Part shown: positions 36,923-49,947 of the stretch, one piece after another
Numbering within the stretch: position 1 is the stretch's first letter
Layout: every line of letters begins with the position of its first letter
Assembly: GCA_030063045.1 (NCBI GenBank)
Contig: JAQSEB010000146.1
Coordinates: 558,001-622,000 of the forward strand
DNA: 64,000 nucleotides
Source: Pratylenchus scribneri
Lineage: Eukaryota > Nematoda > Chromadorea > Rhabditida > Pratylenchidae
Reading direction: 5' to 3'
Made by a program: the position numbers and the translations under genes
The notes under the pieces: model-generated
The model's database searches: none
What the model saw: the letters and a program-made list of their open reading frames with translations, nothing else
Told to the model about the DNA's origin: nothing

Positions 36923-37958
36923 ATGCTGGGGATGTACAAGCTCTCTAACGCCGGGTAAATGGAGTTTTTTTTAATATATTTATTGATTTTCATTTTTAGA
37001 ATCCGTCCAATGACTGTAATGGCAAGATGTAAACATGCCCTTCCGGATCTCCCCTATGATTATGTGAATTTTTCTTAAACAATTTGCTATTAAAATTAAA
37101 ATAATAACACAGAATTCATTGGAACCAGTTATATCCGCAGAGATCATGCAAATTCATCATCAGAAGCATCACGCAACATATGTAAACAATTTAAATCAAG
37201 CTGAAGAGAAAACACAAGAAGCATTAGGGAAAGGTATTTAATTAAAATAATTTCATAAAAATCTAGAAACAAAGGTGACATCCGAATGGCGATCCAATTG
37301 CAAAGTGCATTGAAATTCAACGGAGGCGGTCATATCAACCATTGTATCTTCTGGACAAATCTTTGCAAAGATGGTGGCGAACCAAGCGGTCATCTGCTTC
37401 AGCAAATCAACAAGGACTTTGGCTCAGTTCAATCAATGAAAGACAAGCTGAGTGCAATTTCAATTGCCATTCAAGGTTATTATAAGAAAATTTTTAATTT
37501 AGTTAAAAATATTCTTTCTAAAGGGTCGGGTTGGGGTTGGCTTGGCTATAATAAGGAAGCAAAGAGACTTGAACTGGCCTGCTGCCCAAATCAAGATCCA
37601 CTGGAGCCGACTACTGGTTTGGTAATTTCATTTCAATTAATTATTTTTACTAATGTCAATACTCAATAATATTTTCAATAGGTGCCCATCTTTGGAATTG
37701 GTAATATTTTTTCTTTTATATATTTTAATTTATCCGATTTTTAAGATGTCTGGGAACACGGTTGAACATTTGTTTGTCATTTAAAAAAACAACTAATTTT
37801 TAGCTTACTATCTCCAATACAAGAATGTCCGAGCTGATTATGTCAAAAATATATGGAAAATTGCAAATTGGAAGAATGTCGAAGAAAGGTTGGCCTTTTA
37901 CTTTTTATAAAAATAAATTAAATATTTCAATAGGCTTGTAAATGCAGAGAAAGCATAA
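36923..37958 (+). CDS. sod-2: Mn superoxide dismutase (mitochondrial type)
   Basis: Converts superoxide to peroxide and oxygen in the mitochondrial matrix. Start at 36923 ([21 protein letters not shown]), a plausible targeting peptide, then [20 protein letters not shown]. The metal ligands are visible: His in [15 protein letters not shown], His in [14 protein letters not shown], and Asp/His in [30 protein letters not shown] and [14 protein letters not shown] complete the family signature. The introns split DY|NSLEP, IQ|GSGWGW and DVWEH|AYY. The Gln of the Mn-type active site (LL..GG region) was not separately checked. C. elegans has two such genes (sod-2, sod-3); which one this represents cannot be decided. 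Stop at 37958. Confidence 0.95.
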
Positions 37959-38137
37959 AAAAAGAATGAAATGGATAAAGAAAAAGGCGTGATTTGATGA
38001 TGAATAAATACATTATGGCCAATTATTGGCCCAAATTTATTATAAAATATATAGTAATACAAATTTGGATGATCAGGCATTATTTAAACAATAAATATTA
38101 AATTTGCATTTCAAAATGAGTACTAAGAATGGATGCA

Positions 38138-39010
38138 TCATTTTTTGCGTTTACCAAAAAATTGCCCCAAAATATTCAAATGGTCTGGTTCAGCTTCCGC
38201 TCTTTTAGCCCCACTTCTGGTCAGTGATCTCACAATCGCTTCGATATCAGAACCGGATCTTGTTTGACTTTTTACACTTCCATAATCCCCAAATCCGGAG
38301 GCATAGGGATTCGATGGGCTATTATTATTATTATCCATTGATGATCCTAATGACAAAATATTAAACAAATTTCACAAAAAAAAACCCAGGAATGTGCCCA
38401 TTAGTGATTCAATTATGGACCTTGGCTGTGATCTAAATTATTTAATTAATAATTTAATGGGTTGTAGATTAGTAACCTTGAACTAGCGGCGCCAAGGGGA
38501 CCTAAGTAGATTACTCATAATAAATTGTGAATAATTCCCTTTCCTACCTCCTCCATATTCACTCAACGACATTCCGCCCAAATTATTTGTAAAATCCCCA
38601 GAGCCAGATGTTAAATAATTTTTATTGTCAAAAAAAGAGGCCATCGGTTTGTACATGAATGAATCTATAAAGAGTAGAGAAATGAAATAAAAAATCTCAA
38701 ACTTTCTAATTTATTTGGCCTTGCTGAATTTTCAGCATAAAAATTACTCGAACGCGATGATTCTACTCCGTTTCCATTTCCATTAGATCCGCCCATGAAA
38801 GAACCGCCTAAGTTCATAATCTGGGTTGCAAATCCATAAACTACAATTAAATAAAGGAATATTTTTATGTCGAATCATTTAATCAATTTAACCTTCAGCA
38901 AATTTTTTTAAATTTTCTGAAATTGCAACCGCATCCTGTCCCATATTTATTTTTGCACAAAAAATTATGCTCGATATGAGAATTAGGCAGATATTGCTAC
39001 AAAATCCCAT
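38138..39010 (-). CDS. Candidate secreted neuropeptide precursor
   Basis: Start at 39010 opens a secretion signal (MGFCSNICLILISSIIFCAK) followed by QDAVAISENLKKFAE. Five or so short exons then encode a Gly/Asn/Ser-rich spacer (FATQIMNLGGSFMGGSNGNG, YLTSGSGDFTNNLGGMSL, NPYASGFGDYGSV). The last exon reads SDIEAIVRSLTRSGAKR then AEAEPDHLNILGQFFGKRKK and the stop at 38138. The arrangement signal peptide, spacer, KR, short peptide, Gly-Lys-Arg fits a prohormone that releases an amidated peptide ending LGQFF-NH2. No known family was recognised, and the middle exon boundaries (about 38380-38600) are provisional. It could alternatively be an ordinary small secreted protein. Confidence 0.6.
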
Positions 39011-39556
39011 CTGGAAATTTAAAAAAAATCAATCGACTTTGGAATAAGGAAATGAGGAATATGGTTCTATCTAAATTACAAAGGAAAACCACAACATCTC
39101 CGCTTCATCCATCCTGACAGCTGACCATTCACAGCGCAATTCCCACATTAAATGAGCCAGTTTTCCCCTCCAAATCTTTTTGGAATCCATTTCTATCTGC
39201 ATACATAGCTCATATCCACACCACAATCCACTTTCCAAACGATTTTCACTTTCTTTCCATCTTTTAACCTTGCATATGATGTCGCCTTAGGAGGTCAAGG
39301 AGAAGGGACAAACAAAACCTGTTTTGCAAATAGCCCATACCACATCATACCCATACCATAATCTATTATGCCTTTTTGTATAAAAATGATGAATTGGAAA
39401 TGTTTTTTATGAAAATGAAAAAAGGACTAAAAAATTGAATTGTTCTCTGAACTCTGTTGATCGTATAAAAATGAAATGAAATGCTTCTCTATATTAAGAT
39501 ATGATTTAAAAAATTAATTAACGGAATAAAATATTTCCACTTCTTTCCTAATTATA
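39011..39556. other. Divergent intergenic between the peptide precursor and PIKfyve
   Basis: AT-rich, no gene seen; presumed promoters for both neighbours. Confidence 0.5.
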
Positions 39557-42500
39557 ATGGAATATTTTCCAAAATTCGATGAAACCGACAATGAAGAATC
39601 CGAAATTAACAACATTGTACAAAATGGTAACGGAATTATGGGCCTTTTATCTAATTTTTTTCGACCATCGAGTTCTTCAAACCAACGAGGTATTGGTTAA
39701 TCGCTTTATTAATTAAATAATAAACATCTTTTTAGATGTAAAACAAGAAAATGAATCAGGATTGGCAGCAAATGAAGCTGATGCGGAAAACGCAATAAAT
39801 TCCAGTAGCGTACCTGTCAATGAGGAAATAGCAGATAGACAAACATTGCCACATCAAATACAAATACAATCAGAACAAAATTTACTCCGTTATACAAAGA
39901 GCGAATTCAGGCGCTATTGGTTTGTCTTGGGGTTTTTAAATTAAAAAAGAATATTAAAGGATGCCAGATTCTTCCGGAACTGTTTGTTATGAATGCAATG
40001 AAAAATTTAGCACATTTCGAAGACGTCATCATTGCAGATTATGTGGACAACGTTTATTTAATTATAATTTTATTTTAAAAACTCATCTTTTAGTTTTTTG
40101 TAAAAATTGTGCGAATAGGACACTGGATGGGACGAAATTTGGCTATTATGTATGAGTTTAAATAAAAATTGACTTCTTCATTTTTAGGGAATTTTACGTC
40201 TCTGCAATTATTGTGCAGAACATATGGAAAACATCCAAATTCAGAACAAAAGCCGACATGTCAAAGATAAATGTAAGTATGAATAATATATTTAAAAAAT
40301 TTTATTTTAGTAAAACTTCGTTGATAATAAATCGAATGGAATTTTTTACAATTGTGATAATCGAACGAGAAATGATGAAGTTGATCTCGTTGCAGAAAGC
40401 ACAACTGGACAAGGTCAATAATATTTGAATAAAAAATGAGAATTGATATTTTTTAGCTCCACAAAATTATTTTTCTCTTAAACCTTCTTCAACAGAACTT
40501 GGATTTAATTCTACGAATCAAGTAAATATATATATATTTTCATTATAATTAAATATAAATAATTTTAGGATGCATTAGAAAATTTACCAATTTCTACTCA
40601 CCAAAATCCAATAAATCAAAACCAACAATTATTGGAACAAATGTTTGAAGAGAAATTGGAAAAAGTTTTCGAGACATTACTAATGCGTGAAAATTTATGT
40701 CCAAAAAATTGGAAGTGTTTAATGAAATTGAGCAGAATAATTGCAGAAAAAATTACTCCATTGAATTTGGCCACAACGGATTCCCAAAATCCACTCAGTT
40801 TTTTGGTAATAATAATTTTTAATCAATTCAATTTTTTTGCAAATTTAAATTCAGCACATCAAGAAAATTCACATCGATGCGGAACCGAATTATGAAGTGA
40901 TAAATGGAGTGGCTTTTAGTAAAAGTTTGGCAAATTCAACAATGCCAATTTCGATGAAGAATGTTTCTCTTATGTTAATGAATGGGACAATTTCATATGA
41001 ACGGGTTTGCATAAAATTAAAGGAATATTTGTATTTTAATATATTAAATTAAAATTAATAAAATTCGGGGGTAAAATGAAATTAATTTAAATCAATCTTT
41101 CGTATTAGGTACTTGAAAAATTTTCTTCCATGGAGCCAATAATGCAACAGGAAGTTCAATTCCTAAAAAATTCATGTGACCGGGTATTGTCTGCACATAT
41201 TTCACTTCTAATTAGCGAAAATCCTATTCCAATTGCATTTACTGATTTGTTGATGAAAGAAGGAATTTCCGTGGTCACAAATGTCAAAAAGGCAGTTTTG
41301 AAACGAATTTCGGATGCCACTGGTGCCGATATAGTAAAACAAGAATTATATTAAAATTGGTTAAATTTTAAATTTAGTTGAATTCTTTGGATGCACAATT
41401 TTTACAACCTCGACTTGGTTTTTTGCCAGACTTTTGTCAACGCGAATTTAACACAATTACGGAAAGATCAAAAAGAATTATTTTCATGGAAAATTGTACA
41501 AATGGAAATTTTGGCCTCACCGTTTTGATTAAAGGCAGAAATATGCACGAATTAATTGCGGCAAAAAGAATTTTACGGTTTTTGGTTTTAATAAGGTATC
41601 AATCAAAATTGAAAAATTCACTAATATCTAATATTTTTCATTCTATTCAGATATTCTTCGATTTTGGAAATTGCTTTCCTTTCACTTTTTAACGCTCTTC
41701 CCAAAGATCGAGTGCCTGGCAATGGCAATGCATTTTGTCATATTTGTGAATTGAATCAACGAAATTCAGAAGCCACTGGGAATGAAAATGAACAAAATAA
41801 AAAAGCCACAAATGTTCAATCAGAATTCATTTCATTGTTCAAACAAATTCAACTCACAAATTCGCCGGCCATCCATTTCTCTCCACCATATTTGGAGACT
41901 CCTTTAGGGCAAAAATGTGGACTTTTACCTTATTTCAAAATGCCATTATTTCATTATTTGGTACCCGAAGATTTTATCAAAATTCGAGAAAAGAAGGAAA
42001 AAGAATGTGCACAATTTGAAGCATTGGATTGTGAAAAATTGAAGAAAATAATGGAAAACACCAAAAAGGGACACAAAATGATTGATTCAAGAATGGAGGG
42101 AAAGTTCAAAAAATTATTGAATGAAAATGCGTGGAACAGTTTTCGAAACACTTCGGCAATGAATTTTCGATATAAAATTGAATTGAACCGAAAGGCAAGG
42201 GAGGAAAGGTTAAATAGTTAAAATTATTTAATTTAAAATATTTAGACTTGTAAAATTGAATGATTTGCTACTGGAATCAGAAAAGGAAACTGGCAAATTT
42301 AATAGATTATCAAATTTGGATGTGCTCGATCCATTCAACCATCAGGGAATTGCTTTCCTTTTTTGCGCAAATTCAAGAAAATCACAAAATTCAAAAGAAT
42401 TTTGTATTGGACCTTTTTTATTCTATAGAACTTTCTATGATGAAAACAAAGATGTCAGCTTAGGAAAATTCTTACTGGAGTAAATTAAATTTAAAAAATA

Positions 42501-44754
42501 ATATTTAATATATTTTAGCTTTTGCTTCAATCCAGAATACAAATGCAGTTTGAAAAGCTGCGAAAGGCCAATGTTAGATCATTTCAGACGGTTAAAAATA
42601 ATTATTTCTCAATAAAATAAAATTTAAATTTATAGGATTGTGCATCGAAATGCTCGAATTGAAATAACAACCCATAATGTTGTGGTCGGCAACAACCGAA
42701 ACAGCACGCCTTTACTTGGCCCATTTGGAACAAGTAGTAGCGGGAATATATTAACGAATGGCACATTGGATGCTGAATTTGGAGGAATATTCTCTCTTGA
42801 TGAATTGCCCTCATCAATTCCGAATAATAATTGCCAACAGATGATTTGCTGGCTCCGTTGTTGTAATAGGTTACAAAAATAATATTTCTTTTAATCACAA
42901 TTTAAATAGTTGCTCTGCAAATTCTTCAATTGTGCCAATGAACGACGCTGTTTTTCATTTAAGTTTTGCCAAATTTATTGATTATCTTTCTAATGTGAAT
43001 TATTTATTATGAAATAATTTCATAATTAATAATTTAGGGCATGCATTGGGTTTCGCCATTTCCTTCGTCAATTGACTTCCATCAATGGTAAATTTTTATT
43101 AAATTAATTAATTTCATTAATTTAATTAAGCATGCATTGCACATTTCACACACATTCTCATTTCTTTGCATTTGGAAATTATGTTGCCTGTTTTCGTGTT
43201 TCACCCATATATCCATTGGTAAAAACTTTCAAAAAACTATGGCAAATAATTTTGAATTATGTTTAGAATGTCATATTCAGTCCAATTCCGTGCGCTCTAG
43301 GAAAATATCAAAAAGAGGAAGATGAACAATTAATAAATTCGGCTAATATTCGCGATGTTTCGGATGCCAAAGGAACATTTGTGGTCGATGTTGGTTCATT
43401 AATCGCACATGCACTCAATTCAGAGGAATATTCAAATAAAATAGCTGAAGCAGAAAAAGGTTTATTGTTCAATAAATTTACATATAATATTAATATAATA
43501 TAATTACAGCGAAGCAAAATCAAACTGCCATCACATCTGCTGATTTCATTGAAATAACCTATTTTGATGATAAACATCAATATACAGTGAAAATATACTT
43601 TCCCGAACAATTTAAACAATTTCGGTCATTAATTTTTTCCGATGGCGAAAAGAGGTTACTTAAAAAAAATTTTCAAAATATTTTTAAATTGTATATTCAG
43701 ATATATTCACTCTTTATCAACATCCTCTCCATGGTTTGTGTCATAAATAAATTCATTATTAATAAAAACAATTATTAGGTATCCACAAGGAGGTATGTCA
43801 AAAAGAATAAAAGAAGAATATTTGTCCCCATTCATTCACTTTTGTCAAATATTCTTCTTTTTTCCCCCTTTTTACATACTCTCTTTATAGGGAAGAGTGG
43901 TGCTTCCTTTTATCGAACAGATGATGAACGATTTATATTAAAAACATTGTCTCGTTTTGAACTCGATTCACTCAAGAATTGTGCAATAAAATATATCAAT
44001 TATGTCTCTGAGGCTGTACTTGAGCACAAATTAACATGTCTTTCCAAAATTTTTGGCGCCTAAGCAATTTCATATACAAATAAACTGAATGGACAAACAA
44101 TCAAGCACGATTATTTAGTGATGGAATACCTATTTTACCAAAAAGTTTGAAATTCAAATATATTTATAAATAACATAATTTTGTTTAGGATATAAAACAA
44201 ATTTGGGATCTCAAAGGCTCTTTAAGAAACAGGCAAATATAATGTAATTTATCCACATTATTTTGAATTTTAGACTTGCTTCGACAAAATCCAATAGCAA
44301 TTTGAACAGTGACAATCAATCATCGACTGTTTTATTGGATGAAAATTACATTCAAGATCTTTGGCAAAATCAAATTTATCTAACTTCTCATTCGAAAGCA
44401 GCGCTCACACAAGCAATATTCAATGACAGCAATTTCCTAGAGAGTCAAGGAATAATGGATTATTCATTGCTGGCAGGAATTAGCCGGGGCCAAGAAGATG
44501 AAGTCATAATTGGAATTGTCGATTACTTGGTTCAGTTAATTATTTATTTTTATAAATTGAAATATTTTCAGAGAACATTCACTCTGGACAAAAAAGTTGA
44601 AAGCCTAGTCAAGACTGCAATACCTATGAGTAATTCACCGACTGTGATTTCGCCTGAATCGTATCGTGAAAGATTTTCAAAGAGAATCGACGGTTATTTC
44701 CAAGTTTCACCTGATCAATTTCTATGCCAAAACGAATCGCCTTATACAACCTAA
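39557..44754 (+). CDS. ppk-3: PIKfyve, FYVE-type phosphatidylinositol 3-phosphate 5-kinase
   Basis: Makes PI(3,5)P2 on endosomes and lysosomes. Start at 39557 ([20 protein letters not shown]). The FYVE finger keeps the WxxD motif across a splice ([20 protein letters not shown]), then [24 protein letters not shown] and [11 protein letters not shown] (39890-40240). The chaperonin-like domain spans about 40860-41700: [75 protein letters not shown] and [20 protein letters not shown]. After [20 protein letters not shown] comes the kinase: [72 protein letters not shown] and [17 protein letters not shown]. No DEP domain was recognised in the short FYVE-CCT gap, and the gene appears compact for this family. 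About twenty short introns. Confidence 0.93.
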
Positions 44755-45051
44755 CCCGAAATTAGCTAACATTTTAGCCCCATCCAAATTTTATGTGCAA
44801 TTTTTTGTTTTTGACTAACACAAATTTCTGATAAATTTATTTTAAATAAAACATTGCGGATTCAAGTCAACATAACAACAATTCGATTTTAAATATAAGA
44901 ATAATGGTGGGATTGTCAAAATGTTTAATAAAAGCTCATAATTTTCTCATGATTCTCCTTTACAATTTCATTTATCAATTTTCTGCGGATCCGAAGTCGT
45001 AAACAATAAATGGCTAAAATTTTAATTGTTAAAGAGAATTATAATAAATAT

Positions 45052-48000
45052 TCATACTGAGCCTGGCGAACATGACTTCGATACATCAGCCGGTGTCTGT
45101 TCATCAGAGGTGTCCATAAAACATAATTTTTCCAATTGGAGAGTACATAAAATATAATCATGAATTTTTTCGAGCACATCCTGTTGATTGAATGCCTCCT
45201 TTGAACTTAATGCCGACAATCCACTCTCCTCCACCTTATCTCGAATTAATTGAACAAATGGCATTCTTTCCTATAAATTTAAAAATATTTGTTATTCTGA
45301 TAATCTGTAGGAATCAAACCTTCTTCTCTTCTGCTGATTCTGGTGTTCCCAATTTCTCCAAAAGAGATCGATTGTCAGGTAGAGAACCATTGTTTGCCTA
45401 AATTTACAGAAAATTTTTAATTTTTAAAAAAATACAAAAACTTGATAAATTTCTCGTAATATATTGATCGTTTTTTCTTTCCATGAAGGGTAATTTTTGG
45501 CAATATAAATAATTGCTGATTTTGGAGGCGGTATCACTTTCTTTGGATCTTTTTTCTTCGGATTAAGTTTAGCCTCCTTTCGTAATCGAAAATCGCGTAC
45601 TGTCCTATAAATTTAATTTTTAATTGGATTGCAAAAAATTAACGAATATTACCGATGTAAAAATTCGCTTTGTTGCAAGAGAATTTGATCAACTTGACCA
45701 GCAATTGGCCAGCTAGCATTCACGATTAATCCCGGCTAAAAAGAAATATATAAATAATTATATTTTGTGTCCAAACCTTCCCAATCAATTCCCAAATATA
45801 TTCCGTAACATGAGGGCAAATTGGAGAAAGGATGATTGCCTGAGTTTCAATGAATCGCAGAATTCTTAAAAAAAAGAAATAACAAAATAAGCTTAAAAAA
45901 TTTTTTTAATAAAAAAAAGGAACAATTGTTCATTCATTTGATCATCGCTCCCACAAAGCTGTCTGTAATTGTCTCTGGCCAATTGATATTCAAAGAATCC
46001 TGTCTTGAGTGCTTCCTTATTCAAAGTTTCTTCAAAATGGTGTGCGGTCAATCGAATCAAACGATTCATTTCATTTTCGAATATTTTATCGGCGAATGTA
46101 GTTGGTGGCCCAGACCGTAATTCTGGTTTCTTGATAAATTTTTCGTCATCTGGAGTCACTGCTTCTTTATTCTTTTTCCCTTTCAAGCCCAACATTTGTT
46201 TCACCCACTGAAAATAATTTTGTTCCTTCGAATTAAAAACCATCAAAAAACTCACATCCAGAAATGAATAAAGCCGCAAAAATCCAGCATCCGCCATATC
46301 AACCCTAATTAAATTATGAATTTAAAAACAATAAATTAACAAACATAAAATTTGCGTCCTCAATCGAATCGCCAGCATCCGCCAATGCCTGATTTATTTA
46401 TTATGAAATAATTTTATAATAAATAAAACAAACCATTCGCATTCCATCTGCTGAGAATCGTTCAATGGCTTCATAAAGAGTCAGAAAATTTCCAGTATTT
46501 TTGCTCATCTTTAATAATTTATTTTTTAGAATTAAAAATCAATTTCTAAATGGCAACCTTCTCATTATTCAATAACAAATGTCCATTTGCTCGAACTCCA
46601 ATAGGCCAAAATTGTGTATAATCGCGCCATATAGCCACATGATTGAATAAATAATAAGTTAGGTGATTTTGGATCAAGTCTTTTCCAGAAACCCCTAAAT
46701 TAAAATAAATATTTATTTTCTTTTTAATAACTCACTCATATCCACCGGATACCAAAATTCAAACTCATGCCGCATTTTTTGCAATTTCTCCTTCTCAATC
46801 GGCATTTTCTCTGCATCATAGTCGGCTCCCAAGAAGATAAAATCCCAAACATTATCGGTCATTTGATTGGCTTTAATGCCCAAAATTCCGGGTTCAGTTC
46901 CATAAATATCTTTTTGAAGTAAATGGGCACAAGTATAATATGCATTGTAAATTGTGCTGTCAGACAAAGATTCAATCAGATCTGCGGAGAAGTCACAGCA
47001 TTTTATAAATATGTAAAATGAATTTCTTACATTGCGGATCCCATGGTAATTTTGTGCCTAAAAAATAAATTAATCAAAATTAAGATTAAGCAAATTAACC
47101 TAGGCCATAAGAACGAGAACATGCATATTCATGCAGCCAATCAATTGTGTGTTCAAAATTTCGTCGAACCTCCTCCTTTATTATTAATAAATTTTAAAAT
47201 TTTAATTCATCTTGTACCGAATAAGTTTTCATTTGGACCAAACATTTCTTTGCTGCTTGTTTCCATTCGGGTTTACCATAATTCAAGTACCTTTAAATGG
47301 AATTTTTTTTGGAAATATTGTCAATTAAAATGTTTTACCATTGATCACACAACGCTAGGTAATTTCCATGTTAATCAGAATTGTATGCTAAATCACATTG
47401 CCTGGGGAACAAGAGTAATATTAGTTTCAATACGTATTGAAACTAATATTACTCTTGTTCCCCAGGCAATGTGATTTAGCAGGCAATTCTGATTAACATG
47501 GAAATAACCTAACCAACTACACAATCATCGCCGGATCGTGAAAGTACTTTCTTCTCGGGCTCAACATATTTGCATGCCTCACCATTTTTGATTAAATCTT
47601 CTTGAATTTGCTTCTTAACATTTTCTGTTTTATCCCCTTTATATTTTCCGACAAGCATGATCTAAAATAAATGATATGTCATCTTATTTTAATTATTTAT
47701 TTTACCCCTTGATAGAATCCTTTCAAATAGACCTGTAAAATCATAGAAATTATGAAATTATTTCATAATTTCACATATTAAATAGAATTATTTTATTATA
47801 TCATTAAATGTACACCTCCTTTTTTGCTTCCTCCAACTTTTGTTTATCATTTTGAGAATTGATGCCCAATTTTTGGCACATATGCACTGCCGCCAATTTT
47901 CCATACTCTGGCACTTCCATAATGGGAACTGGTTCAAATGGAAGAACCATTTCATCGAGGATATTATACTTCTCGCGCAATGCTTTTTTCTTCTTGAGAT

Positions 48001-49606
48001 CAATCAAAGCTGCATAATCATCGGGAGCATCTGATGGCACACTTGTGACCACTCCAGTTCCTTACAAGAAAGAAAATTGTTGTATTTGAATAAATATTTC
48101 TTCAACCTTTATCATCCTTGATTGTTAGCATTGGCAATGCATAAATTCGATCATATCTGCATTATATTTAATGCATTATGTATAAATATTTGTATGAAAA
48201 AATTTACATTGCCAATGGAGCGCAAAGAGCAGATCCTAATAATTCGGCACCCTTAATCTTCTCAAGTCCATCAACAAAAATAATTTCTCCTTCATTTGGT
48301 AATATTCCTTGATAAGCCATATTTCGTGCAGATCTTTTGGTTGCAATGAAAATTTCTTCCTTATTTTTTCCCGCATAAAAAGCAGAGTATTCAATTTCTG
48401 GATGCAAAAAACCTGTAAAATAAAAATATTTAAAATGTGCTAAATTCCTCTTTTATGTATCTTACAGTTTGTTTGTCCGTACATAGTTTCCGGTCGCAAT
48501 GTTGCGGCAACCAAATATACAGGCTCTTTGACATGTGAAAGGATTTTCGGTTTTGGATCGAGTATTCGAATTTTAATCAACGTAAATTCCTGAGGACCCA
48601 CTCCTTCGCCTGTTGACCTATCATGATCCATACATGGTTGTCCATCCTTTGGTGAATAAATTGTATATCTAAACATATAGGATAAAGTAGAGCGATATTT
48701 GATGGATGTATCACACTATTCATTATTATAAAAGCGAAGAACGATTTTGATTACCTTTTACCAAAATCAATAAGTTTGGCCTCACGAAGTTTTCGAAATT
48801 GCCATTTCACAAATGAATCAAAGTATGGATTTACATCAGTTGTGATAAAAGATCTGCGCCAGTCCACCTTCAACCCCATTGCCCGCAAATCATGTATACA
48901 TTTGTCCGGAAAATAAGTGAGCCAGTGTTCAGCTTCAGAAAACTTGGCAATCTCCAAATCAGTTAGACCCAAAGACTGCATTATTTGCCATTGATATTTT
49001 GCTGCCACTGTTTTAGCAACTGCTTTGCTCTTAGTAATTTCATAATAATTAATAAAATTATTCCAAAAGAATTACCTTTTTCCCTTTGGCCTTATCCTTT
49101 GTAATGTTATCAATTGCCGTTGTCATCTCGTCTGGCTGCCCTTCAAAGTCATTTTCATCCTCAATTTTTGGAAAATTTGGGGGATTTCCATAGATCTCCA
49201 TCTCTCGCTTAAGTTTATCAGCACAAGCCTAAAAAATTTTGAATTGTAGAGTGTAGACCCGAAAGTGCAGTAATTTTACCTTGATTGGCATTCCAGTACA
49301 ATGAAATGCAAAAGGAAAAATACATTTTTGGCCTAGGAGTCGATGAAATCCTTAATATTGCTAAATAAAATTTTTTCAAATGCAAATTTAACCTGCTGCA
49401 AATTCACATTTGGATAATGTGAATGTATGACCCAGATGTAGACGTCCATTCATGTAAGGGAATGGAAATGTAGTCATAAATTTCATTTCTTTCACATCGG
49501 GCGCATCCTCTTCAAAAGCCTTTGCTTCATACCACTTTTGTTGGATCCGTTCTTCAATCTTTTTAATCTCATTAACACGCGTCAATTCTTTCAGAGTTGT
49601 TGCCAT
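45052..49606 (-). CDS. lars-1: Leucyl-tRNA synthetase, cytosolic
   Basis: Class I synthetase charging tRNA-Leu; also a leucine sensor in other animals. Start at 49606 ([20 protein letters not shown]). The HIGH-type motif is [23 protein letters not shown] appears as [20 protein letters not shown] near 46440-46510. Other markers: [112 protein letters not shown] and FWYPVDMSE. The 5' side of the DQWY codons is carried by a 16-nt microexon (47339-47354) preceded by an intron that is almost entirely a hairpin transposon (47356-47511). The C-terminus ([11 protein letters not shown]) ends at 45052. It lies 341 nt below TMEM65 on the same strand. Confidence 0.95.
47356..47511. mobile_element. Loopless hairpin MITE forming an intron of lars-1
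   Basis: 156 bp, two arms of about 75 bp meeting at CAATACGTATTG with no loop. Ends TAGGTAATTTCC / GGAAATAACCTA. The arms are identical except for a base or two and a 4-base indel near 47395/47480. Intron limits by protein conservation are 47355-47513, so the element fills the intron except for one base at one end and two at the other. Confidence 0.92.
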
Positions 49607-49947
49607 TTAAATTCTAAAAAATTTAATTGATATAATAAATTGGTTAAAAATCAATTATCAAAGATTTGTTTAAAAAATAAAAGATAATAAATTTGATAAA
49701 AAATATATCTGAGCTGCCAATCAATTCTCAAAAGGTAAAAAAGAAAAATTTATTTGCTCTGATTTTCAACAAGAAATTTGAGACTAAGTAGTGGATGAGA
49801 TTCACAAAATTATTTTTGGGCTTTGAAAAAAGAAAAACAAGAATGAAGAATTATAAACGAATGAATTTCATCAAGTGCAATGCGATTAAAAAATAAAACC
49901 ATTAAGCAGACAAATTTCCTAATAAGGTGAATTAAGTATATTCATAT
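49607..49947. other. Spacer between TMEM65 and lars-1
   Basis: 341 nt, AT-rich, no gene. It is a possible intercistronic region carrying polyadenylation and trans-splice signals. Confidence 0.45.
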
